From: UMGS1889 sp900556055
Lineage (GTDB): Bacteria; Bacillota; Clostridia; Oscillospirales; Ruminococcaceae
DNA length: 64,000 nt
Assembly (NCBI GenBank): GCA_902463265.1
Contig: CABQEV010000006.1
Location: 1-64,000, forward strand
Reading direction: 5' to 3'
The first letter of the stretch is position 1. Each line of letters starts with the position of its first letter. Position numbers and translations under genes: made by a program. A model generated the notes under the pieces. The model worked only from the letters and a program-made list of their open reading frames with translations, did no database searches and was not told the DNA's origin. This document shows, in pieces, positions 35,371 through 45,328 of this stretch.

Positions 35371-35457
35371 TCTAAAGGCAAATCCTTTCTGCATTTCAAT
35401 TGTATATTATGTGAGATGATTACGTTTCACTTTAGCGTAGTAACATGATATTATGAT

Positions 35458-35489
35458 ATTATAGTACCATAACATCTGATAATAGTCAA
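35458..35489 (-). promoter_or_regulatory. Promoter of the histidine operon
   Basis: Minus strand TTGACT starts two bases after the polC stop; with a 17-base spacer the -10 is TACTAT, and a perfect TATAAT lies three bases further on (spacer 20). A tandem ATAATATC repeat follows. No T-box or histidine attenuator was recognised in the 120-base leader. Confidence 0.65.
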
Positions 35490-35490
35490 G

Positions 35491-38400
35491 TTAAAAGAGC
35501 GACATCTGATCTGTTTTCGGCAATTTAGACAAAGCACCGCATCTTTCAAGCGCTTCAATTACCGATTTTGTTGCACCGCTTCTTTCCTGAAGCTCCTCGA
35601 TAGAAAGAAGCTCGCCCTGCCGGACAGCTTCATATATGCTGTTTGCAGCACTGACGCCTACACCAGCTACCGAACAGAACGGCAGCCTGATCTTTCCGTC
35701 CTCGATAGCATACTTATATGCGTGCGACTTGTAGATATCAACAGGCAGGAACTCATAACCTCGCTGAAGCATCTCATTTATTATCATCAGCATATCATAA
35801 GTGTTGCTTTCCTTGGCACTTCTGTCGTTGCCCTTTCTTTTCAGCTCGTCCATTTTCAGACGGACTGCCGATTTTCCGAGAACAGCGGATTCAGCGTCAA
35901 AATCTTCGCCGCGGACAGTAAATGTCGTCGCATAGAATTCCAGCGGTCTGTATACCTTGTACCAGCCAAGACGCATAGCCGCAATAACGTAAGCCGCAGC
36001 GTGTGCTTTAGGGAACATGTACTTGATCTTCAGACAGCTGTCGATATACCATTCGGGAACGTTATTGTCACGCATAGTCTGCTTCATTTCCTCGGTAAGC
36101 AGCTTCGGTGCTTTTCCCTTTCGGGTGATCTCCATTATCTTGAATGACAGCTTCGGTTCAACGCCGTGATATATAAGGTATGTCATGATACTGTCTCTCG
36201 TTCCGATAACGTCGGAAATCGTACATATCTTGTCCTTGATAAGCTCCTGCGCATTTCCCAGCCATACGTCGGTACCGTGCGAAAGTCCCGAAATCTGGAG
36301 CAGGTCGGAAAACCGCTTAGGCTGACATTCCATGAGCATTCCGCGGACAAACGGCGTACCCATTTCGGGGATAGCAAGTGTCCCCGTTTCACTGTCGATG
36401 TCCTCAGGTCTTACACCGAGAGCCTCAGTCGATGTACAAAGGCTTATGACCTTTTCATCTGCAGGCCATACGTCCATGACTTTTATTCCCGTCATATCCT
36501 CGAGATGCTTATACATAGTCGGCACATCGTGACCGAGCTCGTCAAGCTTAAGGATAGTATCATGCAGCGAATGGAAGTCAAAGTGAGTCGTAACAATGTC
36601 TGACTTGAAATCCTCCGCAGGGTGCTGAACGGGAGTGAAATCATAAACATCGTAATTTGCGGGAATAACGACCATTCCTCCCGGGTGCTGACCCGTTGTA
36701 CGCTTTACGCCCGTGCATCCTATAGTCAGACGGCGTTCCTCAGCGGCACTGACGTGCTTTCCTCTTTCTTCCATATAATGCTTGACATAGCCGTATGCCG
36801 TCTTGTCCGCAACGGAACCGATAGTTCCCGCCTTGAACACGTTGTCCTGACCGAAAAGCTCTTCTGTATATTTATGCGCAGACGACTGATATTCACCCGA
36901 GAAATTAAGGTCGATATCAGGTGCCTTATCGCCGTCAAATCCAAGGAATGTTTCAAACGGGATATCATGACCGTCACGCAGGTAATCCTCACCGCACTTT
37001 GGGCATTTCTTCGCAGGCAGGTCATATCCCGAACCGTATTTGCCGTCCATGATAAATTCGCTGTTAAGGCATTTGGGGCATCTGTAATGCGGCGGCAGAG
37101 GATTAACCTCGGAAATTCCCGACATAGATGCAACAAACGACGAACCTACCGAACCTCTCGAACCGACCTGATAGCCATGCTCATTCGAGTTTGCAACAAG
37201 CTTCTGAGCGATCATATACAAAACGGCAAATCCGTTTTTGATGATAGATGTAAGCTCCCTGTCAAGACGCTTCTGAACTATCTCAGGCAGAGGATCGCCG
37301 TAAAGACTTTTTGCCCTCTCTATGGTGATGCGCTGAAGATCCTCCTCAGAGCCTTCGATATACGGCGTGAACGTGCCCATCGGGAACGGTCTTATGTCAG
37401 GATCTACCATATCTGCGATCCTTCTTGTGTTGGCAACAACGACCTCGTAAGCCTTTTCTTTTCCGAGATAGGAAAATTCCTCCAGCATCTCATCCGTCGT
37501 CCTGAGATAGAGCGGCGGCTGTTGGTCAGCGTCCTTGAATTTCTTGCTCGCCATAAGTATCGCACGGAAGATCGCATCCTTTGCGTCCATGAAATGCACA
37601 TCGCAGGTAGCACAGACAGGTATTCCAAGCTCATCTCCGAGCTGTACGATCTGCGCATTCATGTCCTGCAGATCCTTATCCTCCTTAACATCGGGATAAT
37701 CATCGCTTCTTATCATGAATGCGTTGTTTCCGATAGGCTGTATCTCAAGATAATCGTAAAATGAAGCGATCTCTTTTAACGTTTCATGAGGTCTGCCGTC
37801 CCTGACAGCCGAGAAAAGCTCACCCGCCTCGCATGCAGAACCGACAATCAGTCCCTCACGATGCTTTATAAGCTCAGACATCGGTATTCTTGGATATCTG
37901 CTGTAATATTTTAAATTGCTGTCCGAAATAAGCTTGTAGAGATTTTTCAGTCCCGTATTATTTCGCGCAATAATGATCTGGTGATATGCTTTTAGCTTCT
38001 GCGGATTTGCCGAGTGGAGTCTTGAATTCAGCTCCGAAATGCGGGTTATCTTATCCTCCTCATGAAGCCTTGTCATAAGCTTGATGAATATCATTGACAG
38101 CATCTTCGCATCATCTACGGCACGGTGGTGGTTAAAATCTCCAAGTCCAAGATGCTTTGCAACTATATCAAGCTTGTGCTTGTTAAGCTCAGGCAGCATG
38201 CTTCGGCACATTACAACGGTATCAAGACTTGAAAAAGGAAAATCAATGCCGTAACGCTCACAGCCGGCACGTATAAACGATGTATCAAATCCCGCATTAT
38301 GTGCAACGAGCAGCGGATCATTTCCGCAGAATTCCATAAATTTGCGGATAGCCTCTTCCTGAGACGGAGCGTCCTTTACCATATCATCCGTGATGCCTGT

Positions 38401-39825
38401 AAGCTCAGAGATCTTCGGCGGAATTGGCTTTTCAGGGTTGACCATTATTCCGAATGAATCAACTACCTCCATGTTCACAAGCTTTACAGCGCCTATTTCG
38501 GTTATTCTCTCAGCCTTTGCGTTAAGTCCCGTAGTTTCAAGGTCAAATACGATTATTTCATCATTGATATTTCTGTCTGAATGCAGCTTCACTGCGTCCG
38601 TACAGTCGTTTACGGAATATGCTTCAATGCCGAAAAGCACCTTGAACTTTCCTCCGCCCTTTCTTATGTCATCGACTGCGCCCATAGCCTCGGGAAATGC
38701 CTGAACAACTCCGTGATCCGTTATTGCTATTGAATCATGTCCCCATGAATATGCACGCTTTATAAGTGTTGACGCAGGTGTGAGTGCGTCCATAGCAGAC
38801 ATATTTGTATGCATATGCAGCTCACAGCGCTTTTCCTCGCAGGTGTCGGTTCTCTGCTTTTTCTTCACGATCATGATATCGTTCGGTTTCAGCTGAAGCT
38901 CCTTGTCGAAATCATCATACTTTATTTTACCTCTGACAACGACCGTATTTCCTGTTTTAAGGGACAGAATATCACCCGTTTTTTCCTTCAGGTCAATGAT
39001 CTTCATTGTGATCGAGCCTGTGTAGTCTGTGATAGCGATGTTGATTATAAGCTTGTCTCCCGCTCTTGTTTCCTTGCTTTCAAGCTCAAAAATATCGCCC
39101 CAGACAGTCACCATTTCGTTGTCGGATACGATATCGCCGATATTTTTCACATCAGGTCCGCTGATTTTTCTTCCCTTGATAATGACAGCATCATCACAGA
39201 GAACAGGCAGATTTTTAAAATCAACAGTGACCGTTTCAGGCTTCTTTTCTGCGATCTCGGGGATATCATGCTGCGGTATATTTTCAGGCTCGGGAGGCGG
39301 CGCATTTTCAAACATTCTGACAATTGCCTCGTCCTGTTTCTTCTGATATTCAAACGGATCAAGTTTAAGCTCACCGTTTACCGATATTTCGTATGTATCG
39401 CTGAACTCGTCCCTGATTATCTTTGCAAGCTTGTCCTCAAACCGAACCTTTTTCAGCAGCTCATATCCGCCGTGCTTCAGCGTTACGGTTATATGCTTTC
39501 CGTTGAGAGATACATCTGCATCATCGAGATATCCGTTCACGACGGTTATCCTGCGCTTCATTTTCTTAAAAAGCTCAGGCAGATAATCGGCCGTAAATCT
39601 GTTGGGCGCATATCTGCATCTCAGCACAAATTCACGAAGCGCAAGGTTCTTTTCCATCAGCTTTTCATATTCAATGACATTATCCGTCTTTACGGGGATA
39701 TCAAAAGATGCAGTGACCCACAGTGACGTGTAATCCTTTGAATATGTGACATTCAGTATCTCACCCCTGCCGACAGGTGTTGGTATCGACTCCGAATAAT
39801 CCGAAAACAGCTCTTTAATCAGCAT
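35491..39825 (-). CDS. polC: DNA polymerase III, PolC-type alpha subunit
   Basis: Main replicative polymerase of Firmicutes, with built-in proofreading. Over 1444 residues: OB-fold region (about 230-320), PHP domain starting with ELHMHTNMS (335 on), DnaQ-like exonuclease inserted in the PHP with DLETTG (428-433), zinc finger CPKCLN..CPKCGED, and the catalytic block with PDIDLNFSG. It ends with a C-terminal helix-hairpin-helix-like region. It overlaps the ispG stop by 11 bases, so is part of the pyrH-polC operon. Confidence 0.98.
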   Translation of the reverse strand: MLIKELFSDYSESIPTPVGRGEILNVTYSKDYTSLWVTASFDIPVKTDNVIEYEKLMEKNLALREFVLRCRYAPNRFTADYLPELFKKMKRRITVVNGYLDDADVSLNGKHITVTLKHGGYELLKKVRFEDKLAKIIRDEFSDTYEISVNGELKLDPFEYQKKQDEAIVRMFENAPPPEPENIPQHDIPEIAEKKPETVTVDFKNLPVLCDDAVIIKGRKISGPDVKNIGDIVSDNEMVTVWGDIFELESKETRAGDKLIINIAITDYTGSITMKIIDLKEKTGDILSLKTGNTVVVRGKIKYDDFDKELQLKPNDIMIVKKKQRTDTCEEKRCELHMHTNMSAMDALTPASTLIKRAYSWGHDSIAITDHGVVQAFPEAMGAVDDIRKGGGKFKVLFGIEAYSVNDCTDAVKLHSDRNINDEIIVFDLETTGLNAKAERITEIGAVKLVNMEVVDSFGIMVNPEKPIPPKISELTGITDDMVKDAPSQEEAIRKFMEFCGNDPLLVAHNAGFDTSFIRAGCERYGIDFPFSSLDTVVMCRSMLPELNKHKLDIVAKHLGLGDFNHHRAVDDAKMLSMIFIKLMTRLHEEDKITRISELNSRLHSANPQKLKAYHQIIIARNNTGLKNLYKLISDSNLKYYSRYPRIPMSELIKHREGLIVGSACEAGELFSAVRDGRPHETLKEIASFYDYLEIQPIGNNAFMIRSDDYPDVKEDKDLQDMNAQIVQLGDELGIPVCATCDVHFMDAKDAIFRAILMASKKFKDADQQPPLYLRTTDEMLEEFSYLGKEKAYEVVVANTRRIADMVDPDIRPFPMGTFTPYIEGSEEDLQRITIERAKSLYGDPLPEIVQKRLDRELTSIIKNGFAVLYMIAQKLVANSNEHGYQVGSRGSVGSSFVASMSGISEVNPLPPHYRCPKCLNSEFIMDGKYGSGYDLPAKKCPKCGEDYLRDGHDIPFETFLGFDGDKAPDIDLNFSGEYQSSAHKYTEELFGQDNVFKAGTIGSVADKTAYGYVKHYMEERGKHVSAAEERRLTIGCTGVKRTTGQHPGGMVVIPANYDVYDFTPVQHPAEDFKSDIVTTHFDFHSLHDTILKLDELGHDVPTMYKHLEDMTGIKVMDVWPADEKVISLCTSTEALGVRPEDIDSETGTLAIPEMGTPFVRGMLMECQPKRFSDLLQISGLSHGTDVWLGNAQELIKDKICTISDVIGTRDSIMTYLIYHGVEPKLSFKIMEITRKGKAPKLLTEEMKQTMRDNNVPEWYIDSCLKIKYMFPKAHAAAYVIAAMRLGWYKVYRPLEFYATTFTVRGEDFDAESAVLGKSAVRLKMDELKRKGNDRSAKESNTYDMLMIINEMLQRGYEFLPVDIYKSHAYKYAIEDGKIRLPFCSVAGVGVSAANSIYEAVRQGELLSIEELQERSGATKSVIEALERCGALSKLPKTDQMSLF

Positions 39826-40885
39826 TCAAACACTTCTCCTGTAATTTTTCGATCTCAGCAAGCAGCTCGGGAACTATTCTGTCCTCGGGTATCTTTCTGA
39901 GAAGCTCACCCTTGGAAAACAGCACAGCACAGCCATCGCCGCCTGCAATTCCCAGATCCGCATCTCTCGCCTCTCCCGGACCGTTGACTATGCAGCCCAT
40001 AACAGCGACCTTTATAGGCAGATTACAGTCCTTCAATGCATTTTCCACTTCCGATGCAGCCTTGATAAGATCTATCTTTGTACGTCCGCAGGTCGGACAG
40101 GATACAACAGTAACACCGTTTCCGCGTCCGACGGCTTTGAGTATGTCCTTTGCGGCATATATCTCCTTTATGGGATCTGCAGTCAGTGATACTCTGATAG
40201 TTTCGCCTATGCCGTCGCACAGAAGAGAACCTATTCCCGCTGCGGATTTTATTATGCCCATTCTCTCCGTTCCGGCTTCCGTTACTCCGAGATGCAGCGG
40301 AAAATCAGTCTTTTCCGCAAGCATACGATAGGCTTTTATCATAGTCGGAACATCGGAGGATTTTATAGATATCACAATATCCTCAAAGTCATTCCTCGTC
40401 AGGATATCAGCGTGTCTGAGCGCACTTTTTACCAGTGCTTCCGCACATGGTCTGCTGTATTCATCAAGTATGTCCTTTTCGAGAGAACCCGAATTAACGC
40501 CTATTCTTATCGGTATATTCCGTGTTCTGCATGCCTTGATAACAGCTTTTACTCTATCCTCGCCGCCTATATTTCCGGGATTTATCCTTATCTTGTCAAC
40601 GCCCGCTTCAGCTGCGGCAACCGCTATCCTGTAATCAAAATGAATATCGGCAACAAGCGGAATATTGATCTTTTCCTTTATCGCAGGAATAAGGCGTACA
40701 GCCTCCATATTCGGAACAGCCGCACGTATTATCTCGCAGCCTGCCTTTTCAAGCAGAACAGCCTGCCTGACGCTGCCCTCAACATCTTCAGCAGGAATAT
40801 TCAGCATCGACTGTATATATATTTTCTTTCCGTCAAGTGTACAGTTTCCGACCTTTACAGATCTGACACGTCTGCTGATCTCCAA
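39815..40885 (-). CDS. ispG: 4-hydroxy-3-methylbut-2-enyl diphosphate synthase (GcpE)
   Basis: Iron-sulfur enzyme of the MEP isoprenoid pathway. 356 residues with VADIHFDYRIAVAAAEAGVDKIRINPGN and three cluster cysteines in SCPTCGRTKID and VMGCIVNGPGEA. TTG appears to be the start codon, after GGGGTGA. It is with dxr and uppS, so one operon serves undecaprenyl precursor supply. Confidence 0.96.
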   Translation of the reverse strand: MEISRRVRSVKVGNCTLDGKKIYIQSMLNIPAEDVEGSVRQAVLLEKAGCEIIRAAVPNMEAVRLIPAIKEKINIPLVADIHFDYRIAVAAAEAGVDKIRINPGNIGGEDRVKAVIKACRTRNIPIRIGVNSGSLEKDILDEYSRPCAEALVKSALRHADILTRNDFEDIVISIKSSDVPTMIKAYRMLAEKTDFPLHLGVTEAGTERMGIIKSAAGIGSLLCDGIGETIRVSLTADPIKEIYAAKDILKAVGRGNGVTVVSCPTCGRTKIDLIKAASEVENALKDCNLPIKVAVMGCIVNGPGEARDADLGIAGGDGCAVLFSKGELLRKIPEDRIVPELLAEIEKLQEKCLNAD

Positions 40886-40898
40886 AACATCACCCCGT

Positions 40899-41921
40899 TT
40901 ATTTTATAAGCCTTACAATATCATTGAACGTAACTGCCACCATAAGCAGCATAAGCGCCGCAAATCCGATAAAATGAACAAGTCCCTCTTTCTCGGGCGG
41001 TACGGGCTTTCTGCGTATCATCTCAACGATGATGAACACAAGTCTTCCGCCGTCAAGTGCAGGCAGCGGCAGCAGATTGAAAATTCCGACATTCACGGTT
41101 ATCAGCATCATGAAGTCAAGCAGATCAGAGAAGCTCTGCTCAGATGCTTCGCCTATCGCCGTAACTATGCCGACAGGTCCCTGAATATCGTTAAATCCGT
41201 ATTTTCCCGATATCATGTCAATGAGTGATATCCAGATAAGACGTGCGGTCGTGACTGTCCGCTTGAAAGAATACGGAATAATATTGGCAATTGTGCAGTC
41301 ATTTGCCTTTACCTTGAAATCAATGTTTATGACCTGCTTGCCCGTTTCTGTGTTGAGGCTCAGATCAAACCTTACGGCATCAAGCTTCACCTTTTCACCG
41401 TTTCGCAGAACGACCATATCAACAACGCCGTCAACGTCATTTCTCAGCTGATAAACAATGTCGTTTGCCGTGAATATCTTCTTGCCGTTTATTTTCAGTA
41501 TCACGTCATCGAGCTGAAGTCCGCTTGACGAGCTTACCGCATCATCGGTAAAATATGTGACCTGATTGGTAACAACTCTTCCGTTTATAGCCGTGACAAC
41601 AATTGCGATAATAAATCCGAGGATTATATTCATCACAGCACCCGCAGCAGTTATAAACAGACGCTTTATCGGCGGTTTTGAGCAGAATGCACCATCATCG
41701 GAGCTTGTTGTATCCTCGCCCTCCATAGCGCAGTATCCGCCGATCGGAAGAAGTCTCAGGGAAAACATTGTCTTTTTTCCGTGTATCTTGAAAAGCGCAG
41801 GTCCCATTCCTATCGCAAATTCGTTTACCTTTACCCCTGAAAGCCTTGCGGCAATAAAATGTCCCCACTCGTGTATTACGATTATTACCCCGAAAACGAT
41901 TATGGCAATTAAGATCTTCAT
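40899..41921 (-). CDS. rseP: RIP metalloprotease RseP (site-2 protease)
   Basis: Intramembrane zinc protease cleaving anti-sigma factors and signal-peptide remnants. 340 residues with HEWGH at residues 17-21 in the first helix, one PDZ domain (about 115-180, SGLQLDDVILKINGKKI) and LLPLPALDGGRL near the C-terminus. The dxr-rseP adjacency is conserved in Firmicutes. Confidence 0.95.
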   Translation of the reverse strand: MKILIAIIVFGVIIVIHEWGHFIAARLSGVKVNEFAIGMGPALFKIHGKKTMFSLRLLPIGGYCAMEGEDTTSSDDGAFCSKPPIKRLFITAAGAVMNIILGFIIAIVVTAINGRVVTNQVTYFTDDAVSSSSGLQLDDVILKINGKKIFTANDIVYQLRNDVDGVVDMVVLRNGEKVKLDAVRFDLSLNTETGKQVINIDFKVKANDCTIANIIPYSFKRTVTTARLIWISLIDMISGKYGFNDIQGPVGIVTAIGEASEQSFSDLLDFMMLITVNVGIFNLLPLPALDGGRLVFIIVEMIRRKPVPPEKEGLVHFIGFAALMLLMVAVTFNDIVRLIK

Positions 41922-41941
41922 TGTATCTCCTTTTCGGTCAT

Positions 41942-43081
41942 TTATATTTTTGACAGCACGTATTCTCTTGCCGTCCTGTCAGCACTGAGTATATCTTCGG
42001 CGGAATTTATCTCACTGCTTTGAATATCGCCTATAACTCCGCTAACAAGCTCGCCTATCCTCGTGAACGATATCCTTCCTTCAAGAAACAGCCGCACCGC
42101 TTCTTCGTTTGCGCCGTTTACCAGCGCACACGCCGTTCCGCCCATGCCGCACGCTTTTATGCACGCAGAAAGGCACTCAAATGTATCATAATCAGGTTCT
42201 GCGAATGTCAGCTTTCCGTAGTCAATAAGTGACAGCCTTTTCACATCACATTCGACACGCTCGGGATAAAGCAAAGCATACTGAATAGGTATCTTCATAT
42301 CAGGCACACCAAGCTGCGCTATCACCGAATTATCGTTATATTCAACTGCAGAATGAATAACGCTCTCACGGTGAACGACAATATTTATCTGATCGGGCGT
42401 GAGGTCAAAAAGCCATTTTGCCTCGATGAATTCCAATCCCTTGTTCATAAGTGTAGCACTGTCGATGGTTATTTTATTCCCCATCGACCAGTTCGGATGC
42501 TTCAGCGCATCGCTTACGGAAACATTTTCAAGCTCGGAACGTGTCTTTCCGAAGAACGGTCCTCCGGATGCGGTAAGTATTATGCTTTTGAGCTGCGAAC
42601 GCTTATTGCCCTGCAAGCACTGAAAGATCGCCGAATGTTCACTGTCTACGGGATAGATCTTCACGCCCTTTTCGGCGGACAGCGGCATAACCAGCGCACC
42701 GCCCGCAACAAGAGTTTCCTTATTTGCAAGCGCGATATCCGTGCCGTGCGATATAGCTTTCAGCGTCGGAATAAGTCCGACCATGCCAACAACGGAGTTC
42801 ACCATTATGTCAACGCCGTTCATCTCAGCGATATCAACAAGTCCGTCCATTCCGCAGAGCACATTTATATCTGTGTCCGCAAGCAGCGTTTTCATTTCAC
42901 TGTATTTATTCTTGTCATAGATGCAGACTGTTTCAGCACCGAACTCTCTTGCCTGTTCCGCAAGAAGCGATGTATTTTTCAAAGCAGCCAGTGCTTTTAT
43001 CCTAATACCGTAGCGTCGGCAGACATCTATTGTCTGCGTTCCGATAGAGCCTGTCGAACCCAGCAGAGTAATAGTTTTCAT
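41942..43081 (-). CDS. dxr: 1-deoxy-D-xylulose 5-phosphate reductoisomerase
   Basis: MEP pathway enzyme making MEP from DXP with NADPH. N-terminal nucleotide motif LLGSTGSIGTQT; substrate/metal motif PVDSEHSAIFQCL; SATLMNKGLEFIEA is typical. ATG 43081 is six bases from GGAGG. 379 residues. Confidence 0.97.
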   Translation of the reverse strand: MKTITLLGSTGSIGTQTIDVCRRYGIRIKALAALKNTSLLAEQAREFGAETVCIYDKNKYSEMKTLLADTDINVLCGMDGLVDIAEMNGVDIMVNSVVGMVGLIPTLKAISHGTDIALANKETLVAGGALVMPLSAEKGVKIYPVDSEHSAIFQCLQGNKRSQLKSIILTASGGPFFGKTRSELENVSVSDALKHPNWSMGNKITIDSATLMNKGLEFIEAKWLFDLTPDQINIVVHRESVIHSAVEYNDNSVIAQLGVPDMKIPIQYALLYPERVECDVKRLSLIDYGKLTFAEPDYDTFECLSACIKACGMGGTACALVNGANEEAVRLFLEGRISFTRIGELVSGVIGDIQSSEINSAEDILSADRTAREYVLSKI

Positions 43082-43151
43082 CAAAAACCTCCGTATATAC
43101 AGACATTACTGCAAGGCAAATAAAAATTCACCTTGCAGTAAGCAAAATAAC

Positions 43152-44000
43152 TCAGCTGAAAACCGGCAGGAATTTCAGCACGATAACCAGAAACGGTGCA
43201 ACAAAAAGTACACTGTCAAACCGGTCAAGCATACCGCCGTGACCGGGTATAAGGTTACCGTAATCTTTTATATTGTTCTGACGCTTTATGAGTGATGCGG
43301 ACATATCACCCAGCATTCCGAGAACCGCACACATCATTCCCACAAGCGCAAGTGCGATGTAATTCACACTGAAATCCGGAACGCCGATCGCGAGCTGTAC
43401 CATACGATAAAAATATGCATAAACAACGAAAATAATTCCTGTTGTCACTATTCCGCCGACAGCACCTTCAACCGTCTTTTTCGGGGATATATCAGGGCAA
43501 AGCTTGTGCTTTCCGAAAAATGTTCCGACAAAATATGCACCCGAATCACCGAGCCACGCACCTGCAAGCACCAGCACGATATAGCATACTCCGTGAACAT
43601 CGCTGTATCCCTTGACAACGCCAATGCATGATACCGAGCAGGTTACGAGAATAGTCGTCGTCACCATAAAGCAGAATTTATCAAAAGTTATCCTCTTTTT
43701 AGAAAGTACGAATATGACAAAAAGCACAAAAATGCAGGTTATGCTCAGCAGATAACGCCATATCGTATCAATATTCATGGCTTTTTCAAGCCACATCACA
43801 AGCTGCATCGCAACAGTATATATAAAGCAGGTTATGCTTTCCGCTTTGAATTCAAAGCATTTTTCCGCCGCAAAAAGTTCATAGATGATAAATCCGCTTA
43901 TAACAGCCAGTGCAATATTCAGCACAATGGTATCCGAAAGGAACAGGACAAGGATACCGATCGCAATTCCGACAGCAGCAGAGATCAATCTGACAGCCAT
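43152..44000 (-). CDS. cdsA: Phosphatidate cytidylyltransferase
   Basis: Integral membrane enzyme making CDP-diacylglycerol for phospholipid synthesis. Eight or so hydrophobic segments over 282 residues, and the C-terminal signature SLIKRQNNIKDYGNLIPGHGG followed by DRFDS. It begins two bases after uppS. Confidence 0.96.
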   Translation of the reverse strand: MAVRLISAAVGIAIGILVLFLSDTIVLNIALAVISGFIIYELFAAEKCFEFKAESITCFIYTVAMQLVMWLEKAMNIDTIWRYLLSITCIFVLFVIFVLSKKRITFDKFCFMVTTTILVTCSVSCIGVVKGYSDVHGVCYIVLVLAGAWLGDSGAYFVGTFFGKHKLCPDISPKKTVEGAVGGIVTTGIIFVVYAYFYRMVQLAIGVPDFSVNYIALALVGMMCAVLGMLGDMSASLIKRQNNIKDYGNLIPGHGGMLDRFDSVLFVAPFLVIVLKFLPVFS

Positions 44001-44002
44001 AC

Positions 44003-44713
44003 TTATATTCCTCCAAATCTTCTGCCTCTTTGTGCAAAATCTTCAAGTGCTTTGTCAAGCTCCTTCGCATTGAAATCAGGCCACAGGACATCGGTAAAAT
44101 AAAGCTCCGAATATGCACTTTCCCATGTAAGGAAATTCGACAGACGCTTTTCCCCTCCCGGACGGATTATCAGGTCGGGATCCGGTATTCCGCCCGTATA
44201 CAGAAGCGATGAAAACAGGCTCTCATCGATCTGATCGGGTGTAATGCTCCTGTCCTTTACAAGCGCCGCCGCTCTTCGTGCCGCACGGACGATCTCATCT
44301 CTACCGCCGTAATTCATCGCAAGAAGAACCGTCATAGAATCAAAATTCCTCGACTTTTCCTCAAGCTCCTCCATGCGAAGCCGAAGTTTTTCCGAAAATT
44401 TTGATTTATCTCCGAGAAAGATCAGCCTGGTGTTGTCCTTTACATATTTTTCTGCATCTCCGAGATACTGCTCAAAAAGCTTCATCAGAGCACTGACCTC
44501 GTCAGCAGGACGAGACCAGTTCTCCGTTGAAAAAGCATAATAAGTAACGTATTTTATTCCCAGATCCTTGCATCTTCTGGTTATCCTGTTAAAGGTTTCG
44601 GCACCCTCTTTATGTCCTATGGAACGGGGCAGCCCGCGTTTTGATGCCCATCTGCCGTTACCGTCCATAATAAACCCGACATGAACAGGCAGCTTTTCTT
44701 TACTGACAGCCAA
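44003..44713 (-). CDS. uppS: Isoprenyl transferase (undecaprenyl diphosphate synthase)
   Basis: Makes the C55 lipid carrier for cell wall synthesis. FIMDGNGRWASKRG at residues 14-27, GHKEGAE, YAFSTENWSRP and the RPGGEKRLSNFLTWESAYSELYF end match cis-prenyltransferases. Start codon is TTG, preceded by AAGGTGA. Confidence 0.96.
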   Translation of the reverse strand: MAVSKEKLPVHVGFIMDGNGRWASKRGLPRSIGHKEGAETFNRITRRCKDLGIKYVTYYAFSTENWSRPADEVSALMKLFEQYLGDAEKYVKDNTRLIFLGDKSKFSEKLRLRMEELEEKSRNFDSMTVLLAMNYGGRDEIVRAARRAAALVKDRSITPDQIDESLFSSLLYTGGIPDPDLIIRPGGEKRLSNFLTWESAYSELYFTDVLWPDFNAKELDKALEDFAQRGRRFGGI

Positions 44714-44748
44714 TAAATATCACCTTTTGACTCAGATTTTCTCTGCGA

Positions 44749-45303
44749 TCAGATAGACATGATCTCCTTTTCCTTCTCGGAAACTGTCTTGTCTATTTCA
44801 GCAACGTATTTATCGGTAAGGTTCTGAACATCCTTTTCACAGTTTTTGAGATCGTCCTCTGTTATCTCGGAATTCTTCTTCATTGTCTTGTATTTTTCCA
44901 TTGTGTCACGTCTTACGGAACGGATAGTTACCTTAGCTTCCTCGCCCATTCTCTTGATATCCTTAACGAGATCCTTACGTCTGTCCTCAGTGAGCTGAGG
45001 GAAAACAAGGCGCAGGCATTTGCCGTCATTTGTGGGGTTGATACCTATATCGGATGTCTGGATAGCCTTCTCGATATGCTTGAGCGCACCCATATCCCAA
45101 GGCTGTATAACAAGAACTCTTGCCTCGCTTACGGAAATTGCAGCAAGCTGATTTACAGGAGTCGGTGCTCCGTAATATTCAACGAAAACCTTGTCGAGAA
45201 CAGCAGGATTCGCACGTCCTGCGCGGATAGTTGTAAACTCATGTGCAAGGCTTTTTATGCACTTTTCCATCTTTTCCTTAGCTATGTTCATCTGCTCTTT
45301 CAT
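44749..45303 (-). CDS. frr: Ribosome recycling factor
   Basis: Splits post-termination ribosomes with EF-G. 184 residues from ATG 45303, nine bases after AAAGGA. Contains TIRAGRANPAVLDKVFVEYYGAPTPVNQLA and the EKDVQNLTDKYVAEIDK C-terminal helix. The pyrH-frr-uppS order is classic. Confidence 0.97.
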   Translation of the reverse strand: MKEQMNIAKEKMEKCIKSLAHEFTTIRAGRANPAVLDKVFVEYYGAPTPVNQLAAISVSEARVLVIQPWDMGALKHIEKAIQTSDIGINPTNDGKCLRLVFPQLTEDRRKDLVKDIKRMGEEAKVTIRSVRRDTMEKYKTMKKNSEITEDDLKNCEKDVQNLTDKYVAEIDKTVSEKEKEIMSI

Positions 45304-45328
45304 AATAAAAATTCCTTTCAAAAATATA

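Noticed and set aside
35371..35490. T-box or histidine attenuator upstream of hisZ
   Set aside because: The 120-base leader lacks the T-box sequence and a terminator hairpin, and has no His-rich leader ORF.
36622..37764. 380-codon open frame on the plus strand
   Set aside because: Antisense to polC; compositional shadow.
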